From Lentinus brumalis (taxonomy: Eukaryota; Basidiomycota; Agaricomycetes; Polyporales; Polyporaceae): 64,000 nt of DNA. The position numbers and the translations under genes are program-made. The notes beneath the pieces were generated by a model that saw only the letters and a program-made list of their open reading frames with translations, was not told the DNA's origin and did no database searches. Shown piece after piece: positions 24,520 to 34,924 of this stretch; the first letter of the stretch is position 1, and each line of letters begins with the position of its first letter. The stretch lies in assembly GCA_001792895.1 (NCBI GenBank), contig MARA01000029.1, forward strand, positions 372,001-436,000, read 5' to 3'.

Positions 24520-26020
24520 GGCTGCGTGAACGTTGCGATGGGTATGAGGTGGATGATTGTGTATAGAGTGCCGCCGTGCGATACTCTGACGGCGGTCGTG
24601 CGGCGAAGGCAAGCTTTATAGCATCCTGCATGATCCGCGGACCCGCCTCGATTGACTCGAGATGTCGTACGAAAGCAGCGTGTACGGCGGGAGATGCTAA
24701 AACGGCATGAGCCTGGATGTAGTTGTGACTCGACAGGCCACGACCGCGGTCAGATGGGTTGCGCGCTGTTCTGGCGTGTTGCGACGGCGTCGGGCGGGCA
24801 TGGGCGGGGTGTGAGAGCCCGGTGGTCGTACCTGGGCGCGAAATTACCGGCAAAGGAAATCCCGCCCTCGTTGCCGACCGGGGCGCATCACTGCCAAGTG
24901 CGAGGGATTTAGGTTTTTCCGGTTCCCAAAGATTCCGAACTTCCGCGCTTGTTCCTGATAATGTAGCTCCTCTGACTCTGAGTCGGAGGCGTCACCTCGA
25001 CCTGGGTCCTGCGGCGGCTGCCTCGTGTAGCGACCGTGACTTGACCCTGGACGACCATCTTCGCCAGAATCGCCACGTAGAGGAGAGAGATGTGATGCCA
25101 CCGGTAGGGTTGGACAGTGTCCGAAGGCTGCGCCCGTGGGTGCATCCTTCTTTCAATCAGCGATCTGGTGAGAGCTTGGATTCAAGCAGTGCATCATATG
25201 GTGCAACATGAGACCGTCAGAAACACAGATTGTATGGAAGGTGCGTACCTGACTCGCCAGGACTCACCTGGAATGACGAATGCGACTGCCGCGTATGCGA
25301 TTAATGTATGTTCAAGTTCGTGTGGCGTGGCAAGGATAGGGATGGGATCCCTGAATGTAGAGGTATGTGCAGATGCGGGTGGTTAGCAAGGAGTTGGGGA
25401 AGAGTAAGAGACTACTTAGGAATTGCTGATTCCGAATCACTGCACGTTGACGCCGACCCATTCAGGGCAATCCTGCATCTCAAAATGCACCCACAACATG
25501 CCCACAACATGAAAACCCACACCAAACCTACATCGACTGTTCACAGTGGCATCGTGCAATGACCGGCATCTTTCGCTGCTCATGGACGCCGGGAAGTACT
25601 ACTGACTCTACACGGATCTCACGGTCAATCTTCGTGGCAACTTGAAGGTGACTTGAAGTACTGCTTTGAGGTACCATCCCAGCCGTGTAATAATCGGGAG
25701 AGATATAAGTGATCCTCCTATGTCTCTCCTCGAACTCCTTCGGCTGGTCACGAGAGGTGGCTATCGTCCTGCTATTTCTGAAGCCAAAAGGGTACCGGTG
25801 AAGCGATATGTGCGTAATAGGTCATTCATTGGACCGCTTTATTTTGCGCTCTGCGCAAATACTTGACCTTCCCGCCCATGGACGACCTAGATCAAGTAGG
25901 CCCTTTCGTGCAGCTTTCGACAGTCCGTGAGCTTGCGTAACGACACCTTCTCTTCCCTTCAAGAACCGGCACTCGGAAGCTGTCAAGCCCGGAGGAACCG
26001 CCCAGAAGGTCAGTCAATAG
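24520..26020. other. Intergenic, no gene supported
   Basis: Upstream region of the ankyrin gene and of the epoxide hydrolase gene, which are transcribed divergently. Frames at 24332-24853 minus and 24759-25211 plus are overlapping shadows. There is no repeat or RNA gene that I can see. Confidence 0.5.
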
Positions 26021-26026
26021 TATATA
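26021..26026 (+). promoter_or_regulatory. TATA box of the epoxide hydrolase gene
   Basis: TATATA in the context AGTATATAAGGAC lies 68 nt before the ATG at 26089. Confidence 0.65.
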
Positions 26027-26088
26027 AGGACACGCCAGACTACAACTCGTACCATTACTTGACATCCATCCCATCGATCGCAAGCCTC

Positions 26089-27359
26089 ATGGATCTCGCG
26101 AAGTACAAAGATGTGAAGGTCAAGCGTGGCCTGACCTACCACTACTACTACAATCCCGCCGCACCGGGCAAGCCGACACTGTTCTTCATCCACGGCTTTC
26201 CCTCAACCTCCTTCGATTGGCATCGCCAGGTTGCCTACTTCGAGTCCAAGGGGTACGGCTTGATAGTACCGGACACCCTTGGTTATGGAGGCACGTCGAA
26301 GCCGCAAGAGCCCGAAGCATATCGGTGGAAGCTCCAGGCCCAAGACCTCATCGATGTGCTCGACGCCGAGAACCCTGATACGGTCATAGGCATCGGACAT
26401 GATTGGTTTGTTACTCTGCTCCTGCTCGCACATTTATCCTGGGCTGAACTTGTAGTCGATGTAGGGGGTCACAGCTCCTGTCCTCCCTCGCGCAGTTGCA
26501 CCAGGAGCGCTTCGCGGGCTTCGTATGGACTGCGATGTCGTACGTGCCTCCGCGGACTCAAGAATTCGTCCTTCAGGACGTCTGGCGGGACATGCGCAAA
26601 CTGGTTGGGAGTGATGTGTACGGCTACTGGGAATTCTTCAACGAGCCGGACGCGCACGTCGTATGCGAGGAGAACGTAAGTGGGTTCAACGGCATGCACC
26701 TCGATGCACGATTCGCCGTGGACACTCATGGCCTGATAGATCGACAGCTTCCTCCAGCTGGTCTACCCAAGCACCCCGGAGGTATGGAACGACCACCTCA
26801 CGGACGCAGGGAAAGCCAAAGCATGGATCGAGAGCAATCGCAAGCCGGGGGGCGCATCCTGGCTGACTGAACAGGTCGGGCCCTCTATGTCCGCAAGGAT
26901 CACATGGGATGTACCTGTGATGCTCATGTCGTCCACCCTTCTTCCCAGGAGTACAACACGATGCGCGAGGCGCTCCTCAAGGGCGGTCTCCAGTCACCAA
27001 TGAACTTCTACAAAGCTTCCATCGCCAACGTGAACCTGCAAGATCACAGAGGTGCGTACACCACTTGCTGGAGCGACAACATTTGACGAAACGAGCTTCT
27101 CAACTACGGCCGACTGACGCTTTCTTGAAAAGATCTGCCAGTTGAAAAATGGCATATCAAGAAACCTGCGCTCTTCGTGGCAGCGTCGCGCGACTACGTC
27201 TGCCGCCCGGCTTTCGGCAAGGCTACCATGCAGAGGTACGCGCCGCATGCGGAGATAGTCGAGCTGAACACGGGTCACTGGGTGCAGCTCGAGGCAACAG
27301 ACGAGTACAACGCGGCGCTGGAGCAGTGGATCGAGAAGACTCCGACTGCACGACTGTAG
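26089..27359 (+). CDS. Soluble epoxide hydrolase-like alpha/beta hydrolase, 330 aa
   Basis: Exons are 26089-26405, 26465-26675, 26740-26874, 26949-27051 and 27133-27359; introns are 59-81 nt and all keep frame. The catalytic set of the epoxide hydrolase branch is complete: oxyanion-hole HGFP at 35-38, nucleophile Asp105 in GHDWGS, acid Asp276 in ASRDYV and His304 in TGHWVQLE. Candidate lid tyrosines that activate the epoxide are Tyr158/160 (VYGYW) and Tyr242 (MNFYK). The length and lid size fit the family. Such enzymes hydrolyse epoxides to diols in detoxification, lipid or aromatic metabolism; the substrate here is unknown. It lacks a signal peptide and is probably cytosolic or peroxisomal. 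The start is the first Met of the conserved part; an in-frame GTG/ATG-like region upstream lies before the TATA box. Confidence 0.92.
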
Positions 27360-27747
27360 GCGCCGTTGCCAACATGTCGACCAACCTTGATGGGAACCTC
27401 CGTCGGCACATCCAGCGCGACATCGAGCATAGGAAGTTATTTGAATGATTATACCAATTGCGTCATGAAACGAAATACAGGAGGATGGAGGGAGCAGTAT
27501 TATGGTATCGATGCGATGCGCATGTGATGTGATCTATAGCATAAATATGTACTGAGCCGCGGTATTCGTTGTGATAGTAAGTAGTGTCCAAGAAGATTCG
27601 ATGAAGCAATTCCCCCCAAAGGAGGATGGAGTCTGAAGTCTAGACGGCGTGTGCAGAAGGCAACGACAGGAGAACAAAGCCTATCCAAAGCTGTGAGATC
27701 GGTTGTCGACTCGATACGCTCGGTGGACACATACCTTGAGGAGCTCT

Positions 27748-29192
27748 TCACGCAGGAATCGCTACAGGACGAAGCCTTCTCTTCCTCTCCGCCGGCAGCA
27801 TGTCCGCAGGCGAGTTGTATACCTCGAGGATGCCCTTCTCGTACGCCCTCGGAAGCATCCTCTTGAACAGCTTGGCGTACTCCGGCAGCATCACCTTCAT
27901 GTCCTTCACGACGAACTCTTCGCCCTCGAGCTCCTCCGAGACATCACGGAAGAGCTCTCCCAGCCCCGGCGTCTCGTCGCGGACGATGAGCTGCACGGAC
28001 TCGAGCGCGGGGAAGCGACTGAGGGCGTCGTCGAAGAGGCTCCACTGCTCCTGCAGCTGGTCGAGGACGTCGATGTTGCCTTGGGTTGGCGGGCCGAACG
28101 TGACGAACTGCATCGAGAACTGCTTGAGCGTCGGGGGCGCAGTCTCGAGGATGAGCCGGTTGCGGGTGAGGAAGAGCGCGTAGGTCGTCGTGGCGACGTT
28201 CATGACGACCAAGAAGCTCGATACGACGAATTGAAGATCGAGCTGCTTGAGGCCCGTACACGGCCCGAGGTCGTATATAACGGGATTATCCCACAGGTCT
28301 GCGGAAAGTGACGGGTCAGCACGCGGGTAGGAATGAAGCTACATGCGTAGAGAGGACGTACGATGAGCCCCGGGAAGAACAAAGTAGTTCGGTTTGCATA
28401 GCCCAAGACAGATGTTGCAGGTGAACATCTCGATCGGAGCCCCACGGTCGCGCAGGAACTTGTCCGCGAGCGTGACATCCCGTGGGCAGTACGGCGTCAT
28501 CGTGACCGAGCGGATGTTGGAATCAAGCGCGAAGCAGCGCTGCAAGAGGTTGAGTGCCTGCTCCATGATCGAGCCCGCGTGCCTGCTGCTCAGGTTGAAG
28601 CAGTCCACGCGAAGATCGAGGGGCAAGAAGGACGGTGGGATCGGCGTGACCGCGCGCGGGGCGTCTTCGGGCGCCGTGAGCTCGAGAATAGACAGCATCT
28701 GAATGTCGGTAAAGAGGCCGAGCAGACGGTACAATGGAAAGAGCGTGCTGTCGGTCATATGGCAGTCGACGCAGGCGAACTCTGTGAGTCTTCGCCTGGA
28801 TCCGGCAGGCGGGGCTGGCTCCGCGCCAGAGGACCGAGAGCAGAGCGCGACCTTGTCAACGATGAGGCGCTCCAAGCGCGAGAGTGGCTCGAGGGCCGTC
28901 TCGAGGTCCTCGACGTAAACCTCCCTCAGCGTCTTCTTCTTCGGGGCACTACCTTGAGGGTGCGAATGTACGATGTGACATCGGGGCATGTGGGAAGGAA
29001 CTCGAGGAAATTCGACAGAGACAGCGGGTGGTCGGCGGAGCGAACGACGACCTCCGAGAAGAGGTGATAGCGACAGGATGGAAGCCACGATCGAGAAACG
29101 AGACAACACGTCCGTAGAGCAGGATGGTCGTCATGGAGGTAGTCGACGATATTGTCGGTCACCTCCGCAGGAAGACGTAAGGTGTGCGGCAT
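27748..29192 (-). CDS. F-box-like protein, about 445 aa, first intron uncertain
   Basis: Model: exons 29192-28953, 28908-28362 and 28298-27748. The N-terminus (LPAEVTDNIVDYLHDDHPALRTCCLVSRSWLPSCRYHLFSEVVV) is a classic basidiomycete F-box. The rest has LxxLxL strands (LSRLERLIVDKVAL, MLSILELTAPED, TGLKQLDLQFVV) and ends in a basic tail. The second intron (63 nt, GTACGT...CCGCAG) is convincing. The first is not: the frame must change between YIRTLK and DLETALEPLSRLERL, and the only candidate is a 44-nt intron (28909-28952) with a GTAGTG donor and a weak acceptor. A true frameshift or sequencing error is possible there. If expressed, the protein should act as an SCF substrate adaptor. The start may instead be the ATG at 29222. 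Confidence 0.7.
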
Positions 29193-30032
29193 CGTGTGAC
29201 TGGAAGCAAGAGGCTGATGCATGGGCTACGCAGCAGCGCGTGTGTTCAGTACAAGCAAGACAGCACGAGGGAAGTGCGGGAGGCTCACCAGGTGGCAGAA
29301 TTTTCCGAGGCGAGGACTGCAGCCAAGCAGGCTTTATGAGGGACCGCCGGCGCTCGCGATGGGAGAATTTCGGCGTGCTGGGCCAGCTGGCAGTCGTGAG
29401 AGCGGGAAGCGCACGTCAGCGCAGTCAGAGTTAAGCTGGGGCCCGATCCACCCAGAGCTCGGTATTTGCTACGTGGCGATGGGTACCGTAAGCTGGCAAC
29501 CGAAGCCTCACATGGCTGCGTCGGCGGTTTTCGGGCTGGGCCTCAGTCTAGACGTCATTGAAACACGTTGATAAGAACCCCCGAGCCAAGGAAAATGCAT
29601 CTTGAAGGCCGAGCGTGGCGGTCGACAATTTTCTTCCACGAGCTCCATGGGAGGAGACAAAGCACCGACGCAGCTTACGCGAGTCGCAATCAATTTGCGT
29701 ACGGGCGCCTACATTGCCATATTCGTGCAGCGCCCTGTTTTGGAAAGCATATTCACCTCCCACCGCCCACTGCGTACTTATCCGCACTTCACTTTCATCC
29801 TCCGCATCGTCGCACACAGACAGGGTCGTACGACATGGGACGCTCATAATGCAGCGCAATGGAACCGGCGCTTGCTGTGGAAGTTGATTACATAAGATCG
29901 AGCTCGTAGTTCTCGCTATGTAGTACGCGGACTCTGTGTCGTCTTGTCAGGTCTTGTCTCTCTCGTCTTTATTGTCCGGCCCGAGCTTGTACACGCCATA
30001 TGTAATCTTGTCTTGTACTCTGCACTTTCTTA
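29193..30032. other. Intergenic, upstream of the second F-box gene
   Basis: Short overlapping frames only. The region is the probable promoter of the minus-strand F-box gene. No recognisable gene. Confidence 0.45.
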
Positions 30033-30270
30033 GGCAGCCCCGCGACGCGTCGCATGTACGCGTCGCATGTACTTCACGCGTTTGCACACGGCCAAACGCG
30101 TCTACTTATCTTGTGTTCGCCCTCGCTCCCCCGAAAAATCAAAGGCCTCGCTTGGCAGCACCACAACGCGTCGTATGTACGCGTCGCATGTAACTCACGC
30201 GTTTGCACACGGCCAAACGCGTTTATCTTGTGTTCGCTCTCGCGCCCCCGCCAATTCAAAGGGCTCGTTT
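30033..30270. repeat. Two-copy direct repeat carrying eight ACGCGT boxes
   Basis: Copies at 30033-30153 (121 bp) and 30154-30270 (117 bp) are clearly similar along their whole length. Each contains a doubled ACGCGTCGCATGT-type word and an inverted pair ACGCGTTTG...CAAACGCGT that could fold into a 9-bp hairpin. ACGCGT occurs at 30045, 30058, 30076, 30096, 30166, 30179, 30197 and 30217. In yeasts and other fungi ACGCGT is the MluI cell-cycle box bound by MBF; whether it acts so here is not known. Confidence 0.8.
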
Positions 30271-30289
30271 GGCAACCGGGTTCAGAGTA

Positions 30290-30393
30290 GGTCAAGAGAT
30301 GGACAAGCCGCCAAATCTTTCTCGTGATGAGAGTGGGGTCGGTCTGGAGTACGGGCCGCGGCTAAGGCCATTTGGCGGCTTGTCCTCTTGACC
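30290..30393. repeat. Short inverted repeat (hairpin)
   Basis: The left arm 30290-30316 and right arm 30370-30393 pair over 16 + 8 bp with a 3-nt bulge (the arms read inward from GGTCAAGAG), with a loop of about 53 nt. It may be a small transposon remnant, a structured terminator or a cruciform. It lies about 590 bp past the stop of the transporter gene. Confidence 0.7.
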
Positions 30394-30979
30394 CGGGGGC
30401 CACCAGACTAGAGCCTAACACTTGCCGTGTGAATAGAGCGGTCACCGGGTAAACAGGCCAAAGATGTTCATTTTGTACACAAAGAATGGGCGAAGGTAAG
30501 TAACGTCCAATAACGATAAACGTGAGTATGTGGTATGTATGATACACTCCAGCAGTCCTGGAAAAGCGGCATCTACGTAGGTATGCACGAGAAGACAGAG
30601 CGTGGGAGAACCACTTTTTGTACATGGGATGGGAACGGGGACGGGGATGCGAGAACGTGAATCTCTAGAGGTATTGCAGGATCTCTATGTAGACGATGTG
30701 GGAGGCAGGGAACGGAGACTTTCGTACAGATGAGAAATAGGAGTCGTGAATGGCGACCATGAGAAAGAAAACAGGTGAGGGAGGGAGGGAGGCAGAGATC
30801 GCTGTGAAGCCTGTATATCAGAGATTGTTTGAGAGGGGGAGATGTGAGAAGATTAAGGAGTGGACGCGAAGCGATATTTTGAGCGGCCGTGGTGGTGCGC
30901 ACGCCGCCCACACTGCCCGAACTGAAGAGGATAACCGAAATGTTATGCAAGTCCGCGGGGAGCCGCCAGGGCACGCCGA
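30394..30979. other. 3' flank of the transporter gene
   Basis: Downstream of the minus-strand transporter gene. Open frames here are shadows or chance; no gene supported. Confidence 0.45.
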
Positions 30980-33900
30980 TCACAGCGAAAACAAGCCCGC
31001 GGCACGCCGCCTGGACGGGATGGGATGGACGAGCACGAGCGAAATGCCCAGACCGACGGTGAGCCCGATAGAGACGGAAATGAGCTGGAGCGCGGTCTGG
31101 AAGCCAGAGAGGTAGGACTCGTTGGTCGACGAGCCCGACTCTGTCTGCGAGACGAACGTGAAGAGGCCCCCGTTCGCGAGTCCCGACGGCAGCTGGAAGA
31201 GGATGCCAGTGATCTGTCGGTTGTGCATGTGAGACACTACTGGGAACACGAGAAAGCGCAGGAGGACACACCATGACGACGAACGCATTCCCGTTGAAGA
31301 AGCGTCCATACATGTTGGCGATAAAGCCGACCGCGAGTGCACCCACAGCGGCCGAGATGTCGCTCTGGTTCCTGAAGCGGGTGCCCGTGAAGTGGTTGGT
31401 GACCCAACCGATGCACGAGATGGCTACGAGGAGGTACTGTATTGAAAGTCATCAACTTCTGCAACTGGAGTATGGCAGGGGCACGATCTACTCACCAGTT
31501 CTCGCCGCCGCCAAGGGGCGTGGTTGCGGAGACTCAGGAAGAGAGAGTAGGCAGGTACCGTGAGGAAAGCTAACCCCAACACATCAGTGCGAGGGTTCAC
31601 GGCTGACAAAACGGTTTCACTCACCCCACCAGAGCGGCGGGGTCCGCTGCCACCAGGGGCCGTTGGGATCGTGACTGAGGCCGCACGACAGGTCGTCAGA
31701 GCCCGCCAGGCTGCGGTTCGTGAGCTTGGAGTATGCCGTGGCGCCGATGGCGAGACCGAACCCGAGGAAAAGTGAGTAGATGCACGAGAAGCACACGCGC
31801 ACGGCGCCGGACACGATGTTGCGAGACGACAGCTCCAGGCTTCCCATGAGGACTATGAAACCCTGCGCGGCGCAAGCCGGTGAGCAGCGAATCAGCGAGT
31901 AGTCAGACGAAAGGCCGCTTACCGGGAGAATGAGCACGACGGAGGCCGAGGCGATAGCGGAGTAGCAAAAGAAGGAGGCGGAAGACAAAGCGGCAGCAAT
32001 AAAACTGAAAATCGTAGCAACCGTGATCCTGAATCAACTCTGTCAGAACAGTACAGACTCGGGGACGGTGAAAAGACATACTCGAAGACGTTGGAGTAAA
32101 GTTCGTTACGGGAAGCGAAAAGTTGGATTAGAATCAGGAGACAGCCGAGTGGGAACGACATCAGCGAGTCGATAAACGAGCCGTTGAAACTGACGCTGCA
32201 GATGGACGCCGAGCATGCTCCGCCGAAAAAGACAAGGTACCAGTTGTTGTAGTACGGCTTGCGGCGCATTAGTTCGTCGAGCTCAACCGATGCGTCCTTG
32301 ACGGAAATTTCGTCATGAATGACCTACAAAGAGACAACAAAGCTCAGCGACGACGGAGCAACACTACAACACATTTCGCACCTTCCAGTGCAGCTTGTGC
32401 GCCTCCTGCAGCTTTCCGATATCGAGCGCGCTACCTTGACGGATAAACTTGATGTTGCTCGTGCTGGTCGACTGGTCCTCGAACGAGATGATCGTGACGT
32501 CCGGCAGGTACATGCAGGAAAGCTCAAGGTCGAGTACCTTCGCCGTCGCCTGGATCTGCGATATAAGCCGGTGCGACGGGCCTCCGAACATCATCATCGC
32601 GCGCGTGAACTTCAGAATGAACTCTTGCCGACAGACGATCTCCGCGACATGACGCGTGATCTGAATTCATGTAAGCCCTCATTCGCACGGAGACCACAGC
32701 CGATAGAGCTTACCCATATCTCAGCCTTCTTGCGCTTCCTCCGCTTCTCCTTCTTCTTCTCGTCCATCCCGCTCTCGTACTCGTCGGTTCCGATCTCCGT
32801 CGCAGGCGTACTGGGCATCGTGCTGGGCGTGGCCGCACTGCTCCAACGCTTGAGGTCGAGCTTCGGCAGGCTGGTCACGGACCCGGTCCAACCGCGCCGT
32901 ACCCTCATGGGCTGCGCAGGGGTAGCAGCGGGTGTAACGGGAACGGACGCAGGAGACTGCGGGGAAATCGTCTCCTCGCTCGGTGACGGAGGCTGCGTCA
33001 CGAAGGGCGACGTAGGACGCGAGGAGAAGTACGAGCTCTGCGGACGGGAGAGCGACTTCTCTCTTGCCTTCGCTTTCGGCATGTTGCTCTCCAGTGAATA
33101 CCTGAGCAATGGGGTTCAGAGTGCCGAACACCCGCAAACGCGAATGTAGTACATACCTCGAGAGATGATACCCCGGCCGCTTCAGGTCTGGGGCGACCGT
33201 CACAGCCGGCGGAGCACCAACACCTGCGATGCTGCCTGTACCAGCGATGAGGGGCCCGAACACCCCGGCGCCGCTCTTCGACTTTGGAGGGCGACTGTCT
33301 CCGAACATGGGCGCACGCGTCCATGGGTGGTTGGGCGGACGGAGCGATGTCGAAGACGTGTCAGTCGCTCCCGGATGGTAGACGTTGCCCGGCTTGGCGT
33401 GATGCGGAACGGGTGGGGAGGCATCATGGCCGCCGACGACGAGGCCGACAGCGAGCCACTGTAAGGAGAGGTCGGGCGAGACTCGTCGAAGGACGAGCGC
33501 GCAGGAGTCGTCGCGCCGGACTGCATGGCGGACGTGGGCTCGTAGATAGACAGGAGCGTGCCCAGGACGCCGGTCGGCCGCCGGTCCTTGTTCTCCGTGC
33601 GGACTTCCGCGCTCTTCTCGACATCGCCGCCGGAGGTGAACTCCCTGAAGAAGCTGCTGAACATGTTCTTGCCTTTCTTCGCGGACTGCGAGTCGCCCGC
33701 CTGTGGCTCGGCCTTGGATTGCGAGGGCGCGCGGCGGTGCTTGGTGTTCAGCCTGAGGAAGTTGTACTTGTGGGCGCGCATCACCTTCTCGGCCTGCTCC
33801 TGCGCGTACTTCTCGACGTCGCGTCCCGGAAGGCCGGCCGTCTCGTGCCTGTCGATAAAGACCTCACCGGGAACCTCGTGCATGGGGGAGATCTCGGGGG

Positions 33901-34378
33901 AAGGGGGGAGAGACTGCACAGGGGAGACAGCGGTCGGGGCTGTTATAACAAGGGGAATGCTTGGGTCTTGGTCCAGGGACGAAGAGCGATGTCGCTCAAG
34001 AGCGTGCGTGAGCGTTTGGAAGGCTTCGGGCTAGCGGAGTGGTGTGAACGGGGTGAGCAATCGTGTCGAAGACGGGACAAAGAGGCCACGCACGTCCAGA
34101 CCATGCTCATCCAACGCTCGCGGTGACGGCGAGAGAGCTTCACTCGGCTCGTCGAATTGCCACTGCACCCTCCGCGGCGTCTTCTGACCAGAGCGACGGG
34201 TGCCTCCCGGAGGACGAGTGTCGGCGGGCGCGGGCTCCGAGTTCGTGCTGTTCATGCTCGATGAGGGCTCCATCGGTTTGTCATGTGCTGTTGGGGGCGA
34301 GGGACTTGAGGAAGGAGGGGTCGGGGTCGCCGCAGCCAGGATGCTCGCTATCGAGGGAACATGAGAAGGAGGTGGCAT
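30980..34378 (-). CDS. Prm10/ThrE-family membrane transporter, ten exons, about 961 aa, one frameshift
   Basis: Exons are 34378-34094, 34030-33157, 33101-32714, 32660-32382, 32323-32082, 32028-31923, 31862-31625, 31569-31496, 31436-31272 and 31213-30980; introns are 53-63 nt. The family is the threonine/serine exporter-like group that includes yeast Prm10, a pheromone-regulated membrane protein. Evidence: a long disordered N-terminus with LDEHGLD/PEAFQTLTHALERHRS; the soluble domain EIVCRQEFILKFTRAMMMFGGPSHRLISQIQ with LPDVTIISFED; then about ten hydrophobic helices (for example NNWYLVFFGGACSASICSVSFNG, AAVGALAVGFIANMYGRFF, LQLISVSIGLTVGLGISLVLVHP). Exon 2 is 874 nt, but frame continuity needs 875: a G run of four at 33415-33418 is five in units 2 and 3. 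So this copy is either broken or carries a sequencing error. All other junctions keep frame. It is the only one of three copies with the membrane domain. Confidence 0.87.
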
Positions 34379-34475
34379 CAGCGACAGTCGGAGAGCCTGC
34401 TGCCTGAGCAGGCACTGGCAGCGGGTGGGGAGACACTGGCAGAGCGGTGCGTGGACTCACCGTCGAAGAGATATA

Positions 34476-34920
34476 CAGTCGAAACCCTCATAACCCATAC
34501 CGTCTGATAACCCATAACCCCTAATAGCCCATAGATTTTGGCCCTTCCCAAGTCGGGACAGTGAGGATAGCCCATAACTCCCTGATAGCCCATAACCCAT
34601 AGCTTTTTGAGGGGTCATAACCCATAGATTTGCTTACTAAACACATTTACCGAGGCCTAATCTGGCAGGTTTCGGCCACGGTAACCCTACTGGGTGTTAC
34701 CCGATGGTTACTCGAGGTGAAAACTAGTAAAGGGCGGAGCTTTCTGATGGTTTCGCCGGGCGGATAAGTCACTGACAACTGTCCATGACCGGCGCCAAAT
34801 GGCCTTACCGTGAATATATGTGGGCGCTTGGCAGGCGCTTCTCCCTACTACTCCATACTCTCCGATAACCCATAGATTTTGGCTCCTCCCGATCGGTATG
34901 GGTTATGAGGGTGTCGACTG
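34476..34920. mobile_element. TA-flanked MITE (Tc1/mariner-like, non-autonomous), 445 bp
   Basis: The element starts CAGTCGAAACCCTCATAACC and ends with its inverted copy; the terminal inverted repeats are 27 bp with one mismatch. It is flanked by TA at 34474-34475 and 34921-34922. Units 2 and 3 show the empty site with a single TA (44638 and 54312 regions), which proves insertion. TA duplication and CAGT-type ends fit Tc1/mariner-related MITEs. Inside are many (T)AACCCATA words, and a subterminal direct repeat built on CCCATAGATTTTGGC occurs near both ends. There is no coding capacity. It sits 98 bp upstream of the transporter start codon. Confidence 0.93.
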
Positions 34921-34924
34921 TACT

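Noticed and set aside
30033..30270. CRISPR-like or ncRNA array
   Set aside because: Only two long adjacent copies with no spacers; a fungal genome context.
32612..33308. Separate small genes inside the transporter region
   Set aside because: These frames are exons of the same transporter gene read through introns, or shifted by the 1-nt lesion in exon 2.
34476..34920. TAACCC-like words as telomeric sequence
   Set aside because: The words are (T)AACCCATA, not CCCTAA arrays, and the stretch has TIRs, a TA duplication and empty sites, so it is a MITE.
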